A DNA stretch of 64,000 nt from VXOI01 sp965222025 (GCA_965222025.1 CBDCTI010000010.1:124001-188000), one strand, 5' to 3'; shown: positions 29,698 through 39,624, counted from the stretch's first letter. Notes: generated by a model from the sequence alone, not told the origin. Numbers and translations: made by a program.

Positions 29698-30870
29698 CTA
29701 CAACAACACGAGATTGTTACGGTGCACCACTTCCTGGCCGAAGTGGTATCCCAAAGTCTCCTCTATCTTGCCGGACCGCAAACCGCGGATTCTCTCGATG
29801 TCGTCGGCGCTGTAGTTGGAAATACCACAGGCAATACGCCTACCGGAACCGTCTGCTACAAAAACGGTATCCCCCCGCCCAAAGCCACCTTCCACCTGCT
29901 TAACTCCAGCGGGCAGCAGGCTACGGTGGCCCTCCACCAAGGCCGCAACTGCACCGTCGTCGACAGTGACCTGGCCACGCTGGGAGATGCCGCTCAGCAT
30001 CCAGCGTTTGCGGGCTTCAAGCTTCCCTTCGGCAGCACGGAAGAAAGTACCCACCTGCTCGCCGCGGGCGGCCGCCAACGCCACCCCGTCGTAGCGGCCA
30101 TGAGCCATGATCATCGGTATGCCCGACGCGGTCACCAATCGCGCCGCCTCCAGCTTGGTGGGCATTCCTCCTCGGGCCCAAGGCTGGAGGTCACGACCGG
30201 CAGCTGCCTCGATGCGATCGTCAACGCGGTCGACAACGGGTATGCGTCTGGCCGAGGGGTCGGTCCTAGGGTCTGCGGTATAGAGCCCATCAATATCTGT
30301 CAGGATTAACAACAAATCCGCGTCCACCAGGTTGGCGACCAAAGCCGACAGCCGGTCGTTGTCCCCAAAGACCTCTCCGATTTCATCCACTGCGACGACG
30401 TCGTTCTCGTTGAGCAACGGAACCACGCCGAGATCCAGCAATCCGCGCAAGGTGTTCCCAACATTGAGGTAGGACTGACGGTTGGAGAGATCGCCGATCG
30501 TGAGCAGGGCCTGCGCCACGGTCGCGCCATGCTGCGCGAACTCTTCCTGGTAGATGTGCATCAGGCGGCTTTGGCCGACGGCAGCGGCAACTTGCCGGGA
30601 GCGAACGTCCCGCGGGACCACTCCGTAGCCACCCAACGCCGCTCTTCCGGCCGCAATGGCGCCGGAAGTGACGAGCATGACCTCGGCTCCCTGCTCCCGT
30701 AACTCGCATATCTGGCGAACGATGCTGGCGAGGACGGCCTGGTTAACCTCACCACCGCCATCCCCCGGACCCGCACCTGTCAATATACCGGTGCCAGCCT
30801 TGATTACGATCCTTCTGTACGTTAGGTGACCGGGCCGAGTGGATGCGTCAGCACTGTCAGTTCGGGTCAT
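29698..30870 (-). CDS. proB: glutamate 5-kinase ProB with PUA domain
   Basis: A 390-residue kinase that phosphorylates glutamate as the first step of proline synthesis. The amino-acid-kinase domain (to about residue 270) has 'RIVIKAGTGILTGAG', 'VMLVTSGAIAAGRAALGG', 'PLLNENDVVAVDEI' and 'FGDNDRLSALVANL'. A PUA domain follows ('GQVTVDDGAVAALVEGHRSL'). The kinase normally has a feedback site for proline. ATG 30870 is chosen because the kinase core begins soon after; an upstream ATG at 30897 has no better site. proA follows. Confidence 0.96.
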   Translation of the reverse strand: MTRTDSADASTRPGHLTYRRIVIKAGTGILTGAGPGDGGGEVNQAVLASIVRQICELREQGAEVMLVTSGAIAAGRAALGGYGVVPRDVRSRQVAAAVGQSRLMHIYQEEFAQHGATVAQALLTIGDLSNRQSYLNVGNTLRGLLDLGVVPLLNENDVVAVDEIGEVFGDNDRLSALVANLVDADLLLILTDIDGLYTADPRTDPSARRIPVVDRVDDRIEAAAGRDLQPWARGGMPTKLEAARLVTASGIPMIMAHGRYDGVALAAARGEQVGTFFRAAEGKLEARKRWMLSGISQRGQVTVDDGAVAALVEGHRSLLPAGVKQVEGGFGRGDTVFVADGSGRRIACGISNYSADDIERIRGLRSGKIEETLGYHFGQEVVHRNNLVLL

Positions 30871-31289
30871 GTTAGCCTGATGGCTGGAAACGACCATACC
30901 AAATCCGTTTTAGAGAAATTACCGGGTTCCATGTTTCTGAATTCGGGCTTTCGTACGAATTATGCAGCCCGTCAATGATATAGCTTGCGTAGAATTAAGT
31001 CATTCCCGCCGGGTTCCTCTCCATCACCGAAGGCAATGAAGGCTCGCCAACGGGAAAAACGAGAAATTGCAGTGTCTAGTAGTTATGTCCGAAACCCTAG
31101 CGAAGGGTCCCCCATGGATGAGTGGGATTCTTCGCCTTGCTCAGGATGACGCGGCTCAACACCCTCAAAGAAGAGACGATCAAATGACCCTGCGGGGAAC
31201 GGCACCGCCCTTGAAACGAAATATCGAATAGACTAGTCTGGAAAAGACTTACTACTATTGGAACGGAAGACCCACCCGGAGGATTGACG
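30871..31289. other. intergenic region with degenerate repeat
   Basis: Divergent region between proB and the zinc-ribbon gene. It must hold both promoters, but I see no confident pair of boxes. Near 31095-31150 it contains 'gcgaagggtcccccatggat' and 'gattcttcgccttgctcagg', a pattern like short repeats at 37.4, 50.0 and 62.1 kb. Confidence 0.5.
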
Positions 31290-31505
31290 ATGGCTCAGAC
31301 GGGGACCTCGTTTTCCTGCGCAAAATGCCACAATACCCAGTTTGAGACAGAGGAAATACGGACAGCAGGCAAGTATTCTCGCTTCTTCGACCTGCAAAAC
31401 AAGAAGTTCACGGCCGTGTCATGCACACGGTGCGGATACACCGAGATCTTCCGGGGAGACTCCTCGCTGCTTGGCAATTTCCTGGATATTCTCTCCGGAG
31501 GCTAG
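31290..31505 (+). CDS. zinc-ribbon nucleic-acid-binding protein (COG3478 type)
   Basis: A 71-residue protein with two CxxC pairs, 'FSCAKCHNTQFETEEIRTAG' and 'VSCTRCGYTEIFRG', followed by a hydrophobic helix 'LLGNFLDILSGG'. This is the pattern of predicted zinc-ribbon nucleic-acid-binding proteins (COG3478), whose role is unknown. A GGAGGA site seven bases before ATG 31290 decides the start over the in-frame TTG 31284. Confidence 0.8.
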   Translation: MAQTGTSFSCAKCHNTQFETEEIRTAGKYSRFFDLQNKKFTAVSCTRCGYTEIFRGDSSLLGNFLDILSGG

Positions 31506-31745
31506 TAATTGTCGGGTCCCAGGGCTAAATTTTAGAAAAGGTCTTCCACGGAGATAGCGCGACTATAACGGCTAAAACGACGCCGTGACTCATTGTCCCA
31601 AAGGGGTTGAGCTTGAGGCCAACCCCCTTTCGGCATTTCTCTCTCGCATCAGCTACGTCATTTGCCGGAGCGGAAACGATCTCACATGATTGCCAACAGC
31701 AGCAAGTGCATTCCATACCCTTCGCAAATTTTTATGGACAGCTAA

Positions 31746-34700
31746 ATGTCATTAAGCGGCATCCTCAAACTCCTGGAGGCGCACCCAGAATTCCGGCGAA
31801 GCCTGGACAGTGCCATGTCCGGCGAGACCGGTACCGCAACCGTTCTTCAAGGGGCAAGACCGGCCTTCATCGCATCACTATCCCGGAACAGGCCGGGGCC
31901 GTTGCTGGTTATCACACCGCGCCCTGAAGACGCCCGCCGGTTGCACGACCAACTCCTCAGCTGGATGGGCGAGGATTCTCCGGTCCACTTTCTACCAGAG
32001 CCGGAGGTGCTGCCCTTCGAGCGGCTGGCGGTGGACGCCAACACCAGCAACCAGCGACTAGCCGCCCTGGCTGCGCTGGCACGCGCTCTGGAATTCAGCC
32101 GGGAAGGTGGCGACGATGATCAAGGCGATTCGCTCATCGTGGTCTGCTCGGTGGGTTCCGCTCTCCTTTATACCGCACCTCAGGAACTGATGGCAGGCCG
32201 GTTGCCGGGCGCAGATTCGCCGTGCGTGTGGAGGGTGGGGGACCGTGTACGACTGGATGTTGTGTTGTCACAGTGGGTCGATCTGGGTTACCGCCACGAG
32301 CCAGTGGTGGACTCGCCAGGAACGTTCAGCCACCGAGGCGGAATTCTGGACGTATTCCCACCACACCTGGACCTGCCGCTCAGGATTGAACTGTTCGATG
32401 ATGAGGTCGATACGATTCGGCGCTTCGACCCTCTTACGCAGCGCTCCGTAGGACCTGCCGAGGATGTGCACCTGATCGCGGCAAGGGAACAATTGCCGGG
32501 ACTGGCCGGTACCGATGCCCTTACCAGCAAGGCAGGCCGGATGGACTTTACCGAATGCAGCGGCGCCGTCCGAGAACGCATGGAGGAGGAACTCAGGGCA
32601 CTGACGGATCCGGGAGTGCCGGAAACCAACCCCGAGATCCTGTCCTTCTATAGCGGGCTTATCAATCGGACTCCATTGCTGGACTACCTCGGCACGGAGG
32701 CCACCGTGCTCCTGGAGCGTGGGGGCCGAGTAGAGGCCGAGGCATCCGAGCTGGAAGAGCGTTTCGACCGAATGCGAACGGCAAGGGAAGAACGGGGAGA
32801 GCTCCCTGTTAATTTCCCTTCCCCCTACATGCCCTGGGACGAGTTCGCCTCCCGCCTTGAAAATCGCCGCCGCATCGACCTGCAAACTTGGGTTGGTGAA
32901 GACGAGGACCAGGTATTCCTCCCGGCTGTCCCATATTACGGTCGCCTGGAGCAGCTATCGGCGGACATTCGTCGACGGCAGGGAGAGGGCGTTGCGGTGG
33001 TCGCCGTTACCCAGCACGCACTCCGCGTCGCCGAACTCCTGCAGCAGCAGGGCGTTGACGCGGTTATACAGGAGACACTGGACGAACCGCCGGAACCGGG
33101 GCAGGTTTGCATTGTGCCCGGAGGGCTGCGAAACGGATGGGCTATTGAGCTGCCGCTGAACAGCGTGCCCAGCCGTAGCAACGGTCATTCGCGGAGAGGC
33201 AACCGAGGGCCTAGCAGGCTCGATCTACTTACAGACTCCGAGCTATTCGGAACGGTGAAAGAACGCCGCCAGAGACGACCCCGCCGGGCGGAGCGCGGGC
33301 CTGACATATCGCTGGCCGATCTGGAGCCTGGTGTATTCGTGGTACACATCGACCACGGTGTAGCCCGGTTCGCAGGCACCACCCACATGGGCGACGGCGC
33401 AGAGGAGCGGGAATACCTGATCCTAGAATACGCGGAGAGCGACAAGCTGTATGTTCCCACCGACCATCTGAATCGCGTGAGCGCCTACGTCGGTGCACAG
33501 GAACACGAACCGGCCCTCACCCGACTGGGCGCAGCCGACTGGGCCCGGATAAAGCAGAAAGTGAAGGGCGCAGCACGGGAAATGGCCCAGGAACTCATCC
33601 GGCTGAACGCCTCCCGTCAACTGGTAAAGGGGCACGAATTCAGTCCGGACTCAGCCTGGCAACAGGAACTGGAGGACTCCTTTCCCTACATGGAGACACC
33701 CGACCAGGCCAGCGCGATCAATGACGTCAAGTCCGACATGGAACGGTCTCAGCCCATGGACCGGTTGATCTGCGGCGACGTGGGCTACGGAAAGACTGAG
33801 GTGGCATTGCGGGCGGCGTTCAAGACCGTCAGCGACGGGATGCAAGTGGGACTGCTGGTGCCAACCACTGTTCTGGCCCAGCAACACTACGCGACATTCA
33901 CAGAGCGGCTGAGTCCCTTTCCAGTGCGGGTTGAAGTGCTGAGCCGATTCCGCACTCCCAAAGAGCAGCAGCAGGTCATCGAAGGGCTCAAAGCCGGGGA
34001 GGTGGATATCGTCATCGGGACCCACCGGCTGCTGCAGAAAGATGTCCAGTTCAAAAACCTGGGCCTAGCTGTAGTGGACGAAGAACAGCGTTTCGGCGTC
34101 AGCCACAAAGAGCGGCTCAAGCAGCTTCGTCGCCAAGTGGACGTACTGACGCTGAGTGCCACGCCCATCCCGCGGACGCTAAATATGGCCCTGTCCGGCC
34201 TTCGTGACCTTTCGTCCATGGCCTCGGCCCCGGAAGCGCGCCTGCCGGTCAAGACATTCGTTTCCGAGTACTCGGAAGACGTGGTGAAGGAAGCGATTCT
34301 GCGGGAAATGGAGCGAGGAGGGCAGGTCTTCTACCTGCACAATCGCGTCAAGACCATTCATCAGACAGCGGAAGACATCCGCAAGATGATTCCGTCTGCA
34401 CGCGTCATGGTGGGACACGGGCAGATGGCGGAGTCGGACCTGGAAGACGTGATGATGGACTTTGCCAACGGCGAAGCAGACGTGCTGGTCTGCACAACCA
34501 TCATCGAATCCGGTCTCGACATGCCGAACGTCAACACGCTGATCGTGGAACGCGCCGACCGTTTCGGGCTGGCACAGCTCTACCAGTTACGGGGGCGCGT
34601 GGGACGCGGCCAACATCGCGCATACGCCTACCTGCTCGCGCCGCGCGGGCGTCGCATCACCGAGGCAGCTGAAATGCGCCTGCAGGCCATTCTTGAGGCG

Positions 34701-35387
34701 TCGGAACTGGGTGCGGGCTTCAGAATCGCCATGCGCGACCTAGAGATTCGCGGTGCGGGCAACATCCTTGGGGCCGACCAAAGCGGCCATATTCAGGAAG
34801 TTGGACTCGACCTGTATACGCAACTGCTGCACGAGGCAGTGCAGGAACTGGAGCGAGAGGGGGGCAGTTCGGACAGCATCGGAACCGCATCCACTGCGGA
34901 GGAACCCACGCGAATAGAACTTCCCCTCAGCGCTGGCATCCCCGAAGACTATATCGAGCACATGCCAACCCGCTTGTCGGTCTACCAACGGCTGGCCAAA
35001 CTGAGCGAAAGAAGGGAGTTGCCGGAAATCCGAGAGGAACTCCGCGACCGCTTCGGGCCCGTACCGGACGAAGTGGAGAGCCTGCTGAAAGTGTCGGAAC
35101 TCCGTGCGATCGCCAGTGCAGCCGGTGCCGAGTCGGTGATCCGGTCGAGCGAAGCAATCGTAATTACATTAAGCAACGGAGTTGGAGGGGCCAAAGCACC
35201 GCTCCAGCGCGCCTTGGGCCCTTCGGCGCAGGTGGGGAACGCGCAAATTCAGATGCCGCTGCGACCACTGGGAGAGCAGTGGCTCCCTCGCCTCACCCGG
35301 ACCCTGGAACGGCTGCAAGTATTCATGGACAACATGCGCCAGCTAGCCGCCGATGCTGTAGGGTCCCAAGCGGGCAGGAGTTCGTAG
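31746..35387 (+). CDS. mfd: transcription-repair coupling factor Mfd
   Basis: A 1213-residue translocase that removes RNA polymerase stalled at DNA damage and recruits UvrA. Domains in order: a UvrB-like N-terminus (residues 1-300, 'PGTFSHRGGILDVFPP'), the RNA-polymerase-interacting domain ('LEPGVFVVHIDHGVARFAG'), the RecG-like helicase with Walker A 'GDVGYGKTEVALRAAF', DEEQ ('VVDEEQRFGVSHKERL') and 'LSATPIPRTLNMALSG', the second helicase lobe with 'TTIIESGLDMPNVNTLIVER' and 'QLYQLRGRVGR', and the C-terminal autoinhibitory TRCF domain. Length is as expected. A TlpA-like lipoprotein gene follows 44 bases downstream. Confidence 0.97.
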   Translation: MSLSGILKLLEAHPEFRRSLDSAMSGETGTATVLQGARPAFIASLSRNRPGPLLVITPRPEDARRLHDQLLSWMGEDSPVHFLPEPEVLPFERLAVDANTSNQRLAALAALARALEFSREGGDDDQGDSLIVVCSVGSALLYTAPQELMAGRLPGADSPCVWRVGDRVRLDVVLSQWVDLGYRHEPVVDSPGTFSHRGGILDVFPPHLDLPLRIELFDDEVDTIRRFDPLTQRSVGPAEDVHLIAAREQLPGLAGTDALTSKAGRMDFTECSGAVRERMEEELRALTDPGVPETNPEILSFYSGLINRTPLLDYLGTEATVLLERGGRVEAEASELEERFDRMRTAREERGELPVNFPSPYMPWDEFASRLENRRRIDLQTWVGEDEDQVFLPAVPYYGRLEQLSADIRRRQGEGVAVVAVTQHALRVAELLQQQGVDAVIQETLDEPPEPGQVCIVPGGLRNGWAIELPLNSVPSRSNGHSRRGNRGPSRLDLLTDSELFGTVKERRQRRPRRAERGPDISLADLEPGVFVVHIDHGVARFAGTTHMGDGAEEREYLILEYAESDKLYVPTDHLNRVSAYVGAQEHEPALTRLGAADWARIKQKVKGAAREMAQELIRLNASRQLVKGHEFSPDSAWQQELEDSFPYMETPDQASAINDVKSDMERSQPMDRLICGDVGYGKTEVALRAAFKTVSDGMQVGLLVPTTVLAQQHYATFTERLSPFPVRVEVLSRFRTPKEQQQVIEGLKAGEVDIVIGTHRLLQKDVQFKNLGLAVVDEEQRFGVSHKERLKQLRRQVDVLTLSATPIPRTLNMALSGLRDLSSMASAPEARLPVKTFVSEYSEDVVKEAILREMERGGQVFYLHNRVKTIHQTAEDIRKMIPSARVMVGHGQMAESDLEDVMMDFANGEADVLVCTTIIESGLDMPNVNTLIVERADRFGLAQLYQLRGRVGRGQHRAYAYLLAPRGRRITEAAEMRLQAILEASELGAGFRIAMRDLEIRGAGNILGADQSGHIQEVGLDLYTQLLHEAVQELEREGGSSDSIGTASTAEEPTRIELPLSAGIPEDYIEHMPTRLSVYQRLAKLSERRELPEIREELRDRFGPVPDEVESLLKVSELRAIASAAGAESVIRSSEAIVITLSNGVGGAKAPLQRALGPSAQVGNAQIQMPLRPLGEQWLPRLTRTLERLQVFMDNMRQLAADAVGSQAGRSS

Positions 35388-35431
35388 CGCTTTCCTTTCT
35401 CAGCTTTTGCAAAAGGCAAGGGGAATTTCAA

Positions 35432-36001
35432 ATGGTATTAAGAATCCGAACGGCTCTCTTGGTCACGGGCGCCCTGCTCATAACACTGGCTCTGCTCGCC
35501 TGCGGTAGCGATTCCGGGAGTGGCAACGGCGGCAATGGGGAAGGTGGAAGCGACCGGGAGATGGCGGAAGATTTTGCCATCACCGTATCGCAGGGGCAGG
35601 ACGAGTTGGGCGGAGATCAGGTGGCGATGGCATCCCTGGTTGGGGAAAAGCCTGTGGTGCTCAACTTCTGGGCGGCGGAGTGCCCGCCCTGCCGGGCCGA
35701 ACTACCCGAATTTCAGAAGTTTTACGGTGACCACCGCGACGAGATCCTGGTGCTGGGAGTTGACCTTGGCCAGTTTACCGGCCAGGGGACTCCCGAACAG
35801 GGCCGGGAGCTTCTGGCCGAATTGGGCGTTAGTTTCCCAGCGGGATACACTGAAGACTCTGATGTGCTGCCCAAGTACACCGTCCTTGGTCTTCCCACTA
35901 CAGTTTTCATCAACGCCGATGGCTCTATACATGACAAATGGACCGGCGCTCTGAACGAGGAAACCCTGATCGAAAAGGCCAAGGAGATGCTGGAAGGCTA
36001 A
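35432..36001 (+). CDS. TlpA-like thioredoxin-fold lipoprotein
   Basis: A 189-residue exported protein. The N-terminal helix ends in the lipobox LALLACGS, then comes a Gly/Ser-rich linker, then a thioredoxin domain with the redox motif CPPC ('FWAAECPPCRAELPEFQKFY') and the cis-Pro segment 'VLGLPTTVFIN'. Such proteins reduce or exchange disulfides outside the membrane, often for cytochrome maturation. The longer open frame overlaps the end of mfd, but ATG 35432 with an aagggg site gives a proper signal sequence. No partner gene for cytochrome assembly is nearby. Confidence 0.87.
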   Translation: MVLRIRTALLVTGALLITLALLACGSDSGSGNGGNGEGGSDREMAEDFAITVSQGQDELGGDQVAMASLVGEKPVVLNFWAAECPPCRAELPEFQKFYGDHRDEILVLGVDLGQFTGQGTPEQGRELLAELGVSFPAGYTEDSDVLPKYTVLGLPTTVFINADGSIHDKWTGALNEETLIEKAKEMLEG

Positions 36002-36086
36002 GTAAGCACGAAGCGACGGGGGGGGGGGCGCCTGAACACTCTTTCAACCTGTGCGCCCAACGCTCCCTGTGCTAAAATGATACTGT

Positions 36087-36162
36087 CGGGGTGTAGCGCA
36101 GTGGCTAGCGCGCTACGTTCGGGACGTAGAGGCCGGTGGTTCGAATCCACTCACCCCGACCA
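36087..36162 (+). tRNA. tRNA-Pro (anticodon CGG)
   Basis: The cloverleaf folds by eye: acceptor cggggtg / caccccg, the D arm, an anticodon stem ctacg / cgtag enclosing ttcggga with anticodon CGG (codon CCG), and a T arm with gttcgaatc. A discriminator A and encoded CCA complete the 76 bases. A possible -10 (taaaat) lies about ten bases upstream. I saw no integrase or att-like repeat beside it. Confidence 0.95.
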
Positions 36163-36300
36163 ACCTTGCAACAAATACACCCCAGCCCATATAGGTTCAG
36201 TTGGCAGTCCCAGCCCTCCCCATTTGATGGAGAGGGCTTTTGTTGTGCTATCATTTGGCCTGTTTTCATTCCAAATGCGAAATGAACTGGAGGCCCGCTT

Positions 36301-37326
36301 ATGCCGTTCGGAGGCAACGACTGGCTCGCCTTGACCCCTGAGGAAGCTCTGGAACCAGAGATTCCCATTTGCGATCCACACCACCACTTCTGGGACTATC
36401 GTACCGAGCGAATCCCTTTCCAGCGCTACCTCTTACATGAATTGGCCGACGACGTAAACGGCGGCCACAAGGTGCGATCGACGGTGTTCGTCGAGGCCCG
36501 TTCCATGTATCGGCCTGGCGGCCCTGAAGAGATGCGGCCCGTTGGTGAAGTTGAGTTCGTACAGGGCCTTGCAGCGGCCAGCGACACTGGGCTCTACGGC
36601 CCCACCAAGGCGGCGGCCGCCATCGTGGGACACGCCAACCTGAACCTTGGGGACAGCGTGCGGCCGGTGTTGGAGGCCCTGCAGTCGGCCAGCCCCAACC
36701 GCTTCCGAGGAATACGCCATTCGGTCACGTGGGACCCGCACCCTGAAGTGGAAAACACTGCCGCCCACAAGGCGGAAGGCCAGATGAGCAGCGACAACTT
36801 CCGGGCTGGCGCCAGGGTGCTGGCAGACATGGGTCTCACGCTGGAAGGTTGGATGTACTTCCCCCAAATGCACGAACTCGCCGAATTTGCCAAGGCAGTC
36901 CCCAACCTCACCATCATCCTGAACCACATCGGCGGCCTGTTGAGGGAGGGCCCGTACGCCGGCCGTGATGACGAAGTTTTTGATACCTGGCGAAAGGGTA
37001 TCGCGGCCGCCGCTTCTGCCCCCAATGTAGTCATCAAGCTGGGCGGCATAGGCATGCCCCGCACTGGCTTCGACTGGCACGCTCGAACCAATCCCATAGC
37101 TTCGGAGGAACTGGCGGCGGACATGAAGCCATTGATCGATTATTGCATCGACCAGTTCGGTCCCAACCGCTGCATGTTCGAAAGCAACTTCCCCGTGGAC
37201 AAGGTGTCGTACTCCTACACCGTGATGTACAACGCCTTCAAGCGACTGACCACCCAGCACTCGGCTTCTGAGCGCGCTGATATGTTCCACGACGTGGCGG
37301 CTCGGGTCTACAGCGTCAAGTATTGA
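36301..37326 (+). CDS. amidohydrolase family protein (COG3618-like)
   Basis: A 341-residue TIM-barrel hydrolase. Metal-binding pattern: 'ICDPHHHFWDYRTERIPFQR' (the D-x-HxHxW start of the COG3618 lactonase/amidohydrolase group), 'LTIILNHIGG' and the late 'CMFESNFPVDK', where the expected Asp is in the SNFPVD segment. COG3618 enzymes hydrolyse sugar lactones or dicarboxylic lactones such as pyrone dicarboxylate. The substrate is unknown here. ATG 36301 follows 'aactggaggcccgctt' (GGAGG site). It lies upstream of the TRAP cluster with a 450-base gap. Confidence 0.82.
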   Translation: MPFGGNDWLALTPEEALEPEIPICDPHHHFWDYRTERIPFQRYLLHELADDVNGGHKVRSTVFVEARSMYRPGGPEEMRPVGEVEFVQGLAAASDTGLYGPTKAAAAIVGHANLNLGDSVRPVLEALQSASPNRFRGIRHSVTWDPHPEVENTAAHKAEGQMSSDNFRAGARVLADMGLTLEGWMYFPQMHELAEFAKAVPNLTIILNHIGGLLREGPYAGRDDEVFDTWRKGIAAAASAPNVVIKLGGIGMPRTGFDWHARTNPIASEELAADMKPLIDYCIDQFGPNRCMFESNFPVDKVSYSYTVMYNAFKRLTTQHSASERADMFHDVAARVYSVKY

Positions 37327-37776
37327 CCAATGCCGTCATCATCTTGCGAACAGCATCTGAGCTCGAAATGGAGCGGCGCATAGCAGGGTCATTCCATATT
37401 CAGCCTGAGCGCAGCGAGGGGTGGCTATTTCATGAGTGAGATTATTTGCTCCGGTCAGCGCGAAGCCTTTTGGGGGAGACGGGGGCTCTCGATTCCTGCC
37501 TTCGCAGGAATAACGGATTGTGAGAGCCCGAGTAAAGACAATTCGAGGGCCCTGAGGCGCGTTACAGCCGCCCTTTTCATTTTGGCCGGTTGATGTTAAG
37601 TTAGCCCAGAAATTCCATCCGGGCGGGTTCCGGCTGAAGGCGCAACTGGCGACGGCCCCCGACTTCCTACGGGGGCCGCTATTTGTGAGATACCAGCGGC
37701 TGGGCCTGAAGGGGCAATGTCCAGGCGACTGAGACAATAGGCTCCTTCCGAAAGAACGAAGAAGGTAATACCCCCC
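37327..37776. other. gene-free region with repeats before the TRAP cluster
   Basis: No supported gene; in particular no dctQ frame precedes the first dctM. Bases 37395-37515 hold a degenerate dispersed repeat with 'gcgcagcgaggggtgg', 'catgagtgagatt' and 'gattcctgccttcgcagg', the last a small palindrome. A similar arrangement is found at 49.88-50.05 kb. Confidence 0.5.
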
Positions 37777-39435
37777 TTGGTCATAGCCGTCGCGTTCATA
37801 CTGATGACCGTCTTCTTCATGGCGGGCCTGTACGTAGCAGGCGCGCTGGGCAGTCTCGCCCTGCTCCTCATGGAGTTCTTTTCCGAGAGCCCATTGTCGA
37901 ACATCATGGCCAATCGGGTCTGGGAGACCTACACCAGATTCCTTCTCGTCGCCATCCCGCTTTTCATACTCATGGGAGAACTGGTCTTGCGCAGCGGCAT
38001 CGCGGACCGCATGTACCGTGCCCTTGACCGCTGGGTGGCGCCTATTCCGGGCGGGCTCCTCCACACCAACATCGTGTCATGCGCCATATTTGCTGCCTGC
38101 TCGGGCTCCAGTATTTCGACCGCGGCCACGATCAGCCGTGTGGCTCTTCCCACATTCCACACCCGTGGCTACAACGAGAGGCTGGTAGTGGGTTCGCTGG
38201 CGGCAGGTGGAACGCTGGGGATCCTGATACCGCCAAGTGTGCTCCTGCTCATATACGGGTTGAGTACCGGGACCTCCATTGGTCGTCTGTTCCTGGCGGG
38301 CTTCATCCCAGGCGCAATCATGGCACTGGTATTCATGGCCTTCATTGCTTTCGCCGCAATTGTCTGGCCGAGGGTGGCCCCAAGAGTCGAGGGTGAAACT
38401 TTCTTGAGCTGGCGGGGCTGGATGGACCGGATCACCGGTTCCATAGCAGTCGGCCCGGTAATAGTTCTCGTCCTCGCAGTGCTCGGATCAATATACGGCG
38501 GAATTGCAACGCCCAGCGAGGCCGCAGCCATCGGAGTATACGGAGCTTTTCTCCTAGCATTCCTTTACAACTCAACATCGTTGTGGCTGCCGGTTTTGGC
38601 AGCCCTCATGAGGAAGTCAGGCCTGATCAGGGTCTATGACGGAGTCCGCCTTTTCCTTGGTTCGGTGGTAGGACTCGTCGTGATCCACCTGGCTGCCCAG
38701 ACGGTCTTCCTGGTCTTCTTCCCCAACAGGTCTCTACTCATTGAACAGGAACTCGGGGAAACTATTTTCCTTCTGGAAGTTCTGGCCCTTCCCCTCGTTG
38801 GTTGGGTTTTCATCTTGTCCGAAGTCTCCAAGGAAGATTTGCTGGATGCCCGGATGCCTTCGGGTGCGCACGTCAGCGCAATGATTAGCTCCAATTTGGC
38901 CATGCTACGTGAAGTGTTCATGTCCACCATGCGCACCACCTGCATGATTATGTTCATCCTCATGGCGGCCTTTACGCTGCAGTTCGCGTTCGCCTACCTG
39001 CGGATTTCCCATGCCTTGGCCGACGTCGTGGTGTCGCTGAACCTGAGCCAGATGGAGTTGGTGGGAATCCTGATCGTGTTCTATCTGCTGCTGGGCACGT
39101 TCATGGAGAGCTACTCGATGCTGGCGACCACCCTGCCCATATTGCTGGAAACGCTGTTCCGTTCCGGCATTGACCTTCTGTGGTTCGGCATCATCATGAT
39201 CATTCTGCTCGAAGCGGCGCAGATCAGCCCGCCGCAGGGCCTCTCTTTGTACGTGCTTCACGGAGCACGGCATGAGACGGCTGAAGTACGCGGAGTTACA
39301 GAACCGGAAACAATCAACGACGTGTACATCGGAGTATTACCATTCATGGTCTGTATGGCCGTGGTTATTGGCATTCTCATGGTGTTCCCCGAGCTGGTGA
39401 CCTGGCTTCCAGACCAGGCCAAGGGCGCCCGTTGA
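37777..39435 (+). CDS. dctM: TRAP transporter large permease (DctM), enlarged, copy 1
   Basis: A 552-residue membrane protein of the TRAP DctM family, which moves an organic acid inward driven by sodium. Family segments: 'LLVAIPLFILMGELVLRSGI', 'CAIFAACSGSSISTAATISR', 'SLAAGGTLGILIPPSVLLLI', 'GGIATPSEAAAIGVYGA' and 'GTFMESYSMLATTLPILL'. Usual length is about 430; an extra stretch of about 115 residues (about 265-385) with two further hydrophobic helices is inserted before the conserved RTT-x-MI helix. The start is taken at TTG 37777, aligned with the start of the second dctM. No dctQ is adjacent upstream. Confidence 0.88.
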   Translation: MVIAVAFILMTVFFMAGLYVAGALGSLALLLMEFFSESPLSNIMANRVWETYTRFLLVAIPLFILMGELVLRSGIADRMYRALDRWVAPIPGGLLHTNIVSCAIFAACSGSSISTAATISRVALPTFHTRGYNERLVVGSLAAGGTLGILIPPSVLLLIYGLSTGTSIGRLFLAGFIPGAIMALVFMAFIAFAAIVWPRVAPRVEGETFLSWRGWMDRITGSIAVGPVIVLVLAVLGSIYGGIATPSEAAAIGVYGAFLLAFLYNSTSLWLPVLAALMRKSGLIRVYDGVRLFLGSVVGLVVIHLAAQTVFLVFFPNRSLLIEQELGETIFLLEVLALPLVGWVFILSEVSKEDLLDARMPSGAHVSAMISSNLAMLREVFMSTMRTTCMIMFILMAAFTLQFAFAYLRISHALADVVVSLNLSQMELVGILIVFYLLLGTFMESYSMLATTLPILLETLFRSGIDLLWFGIIMIILLEAAQISPPQGLSLYVLHGARHETAEVRGVTEPETINDVYIGVLPFMVCMAVVIGILMVFPELVTWLPDQAKGAR

Positions 39436-39624
39436 CGCGTTAGACCTGGGCCTTCCTACGTCCCAACCTAGAATCAGAATCCGGCAACTTTTTGTGAAAT
39501 TTCGTTATGTAAGTGAGTGATTGCGTCACAAGACGTTCATTGACCTTGCTGATACCAACCATTACAATGCGCCTTCATATGGGCCAGCAAGTTTTCTTGG
39601 GGACCGCTTGGGGAGTGGGCATTG

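Noticed and set aside
36018..36028. Run of 11 G between the TlpA-like gene and tRNA-Pro
   Set aside because: It lies outside any gene and could be a homopolymer error; no promoter is placed across it, so phase variation is not supported.
36087..36400. Integration site at tRNA-Pro
   Set aside because: No integrase, and no direct repeat of the tRNA 3' end was found downstream.
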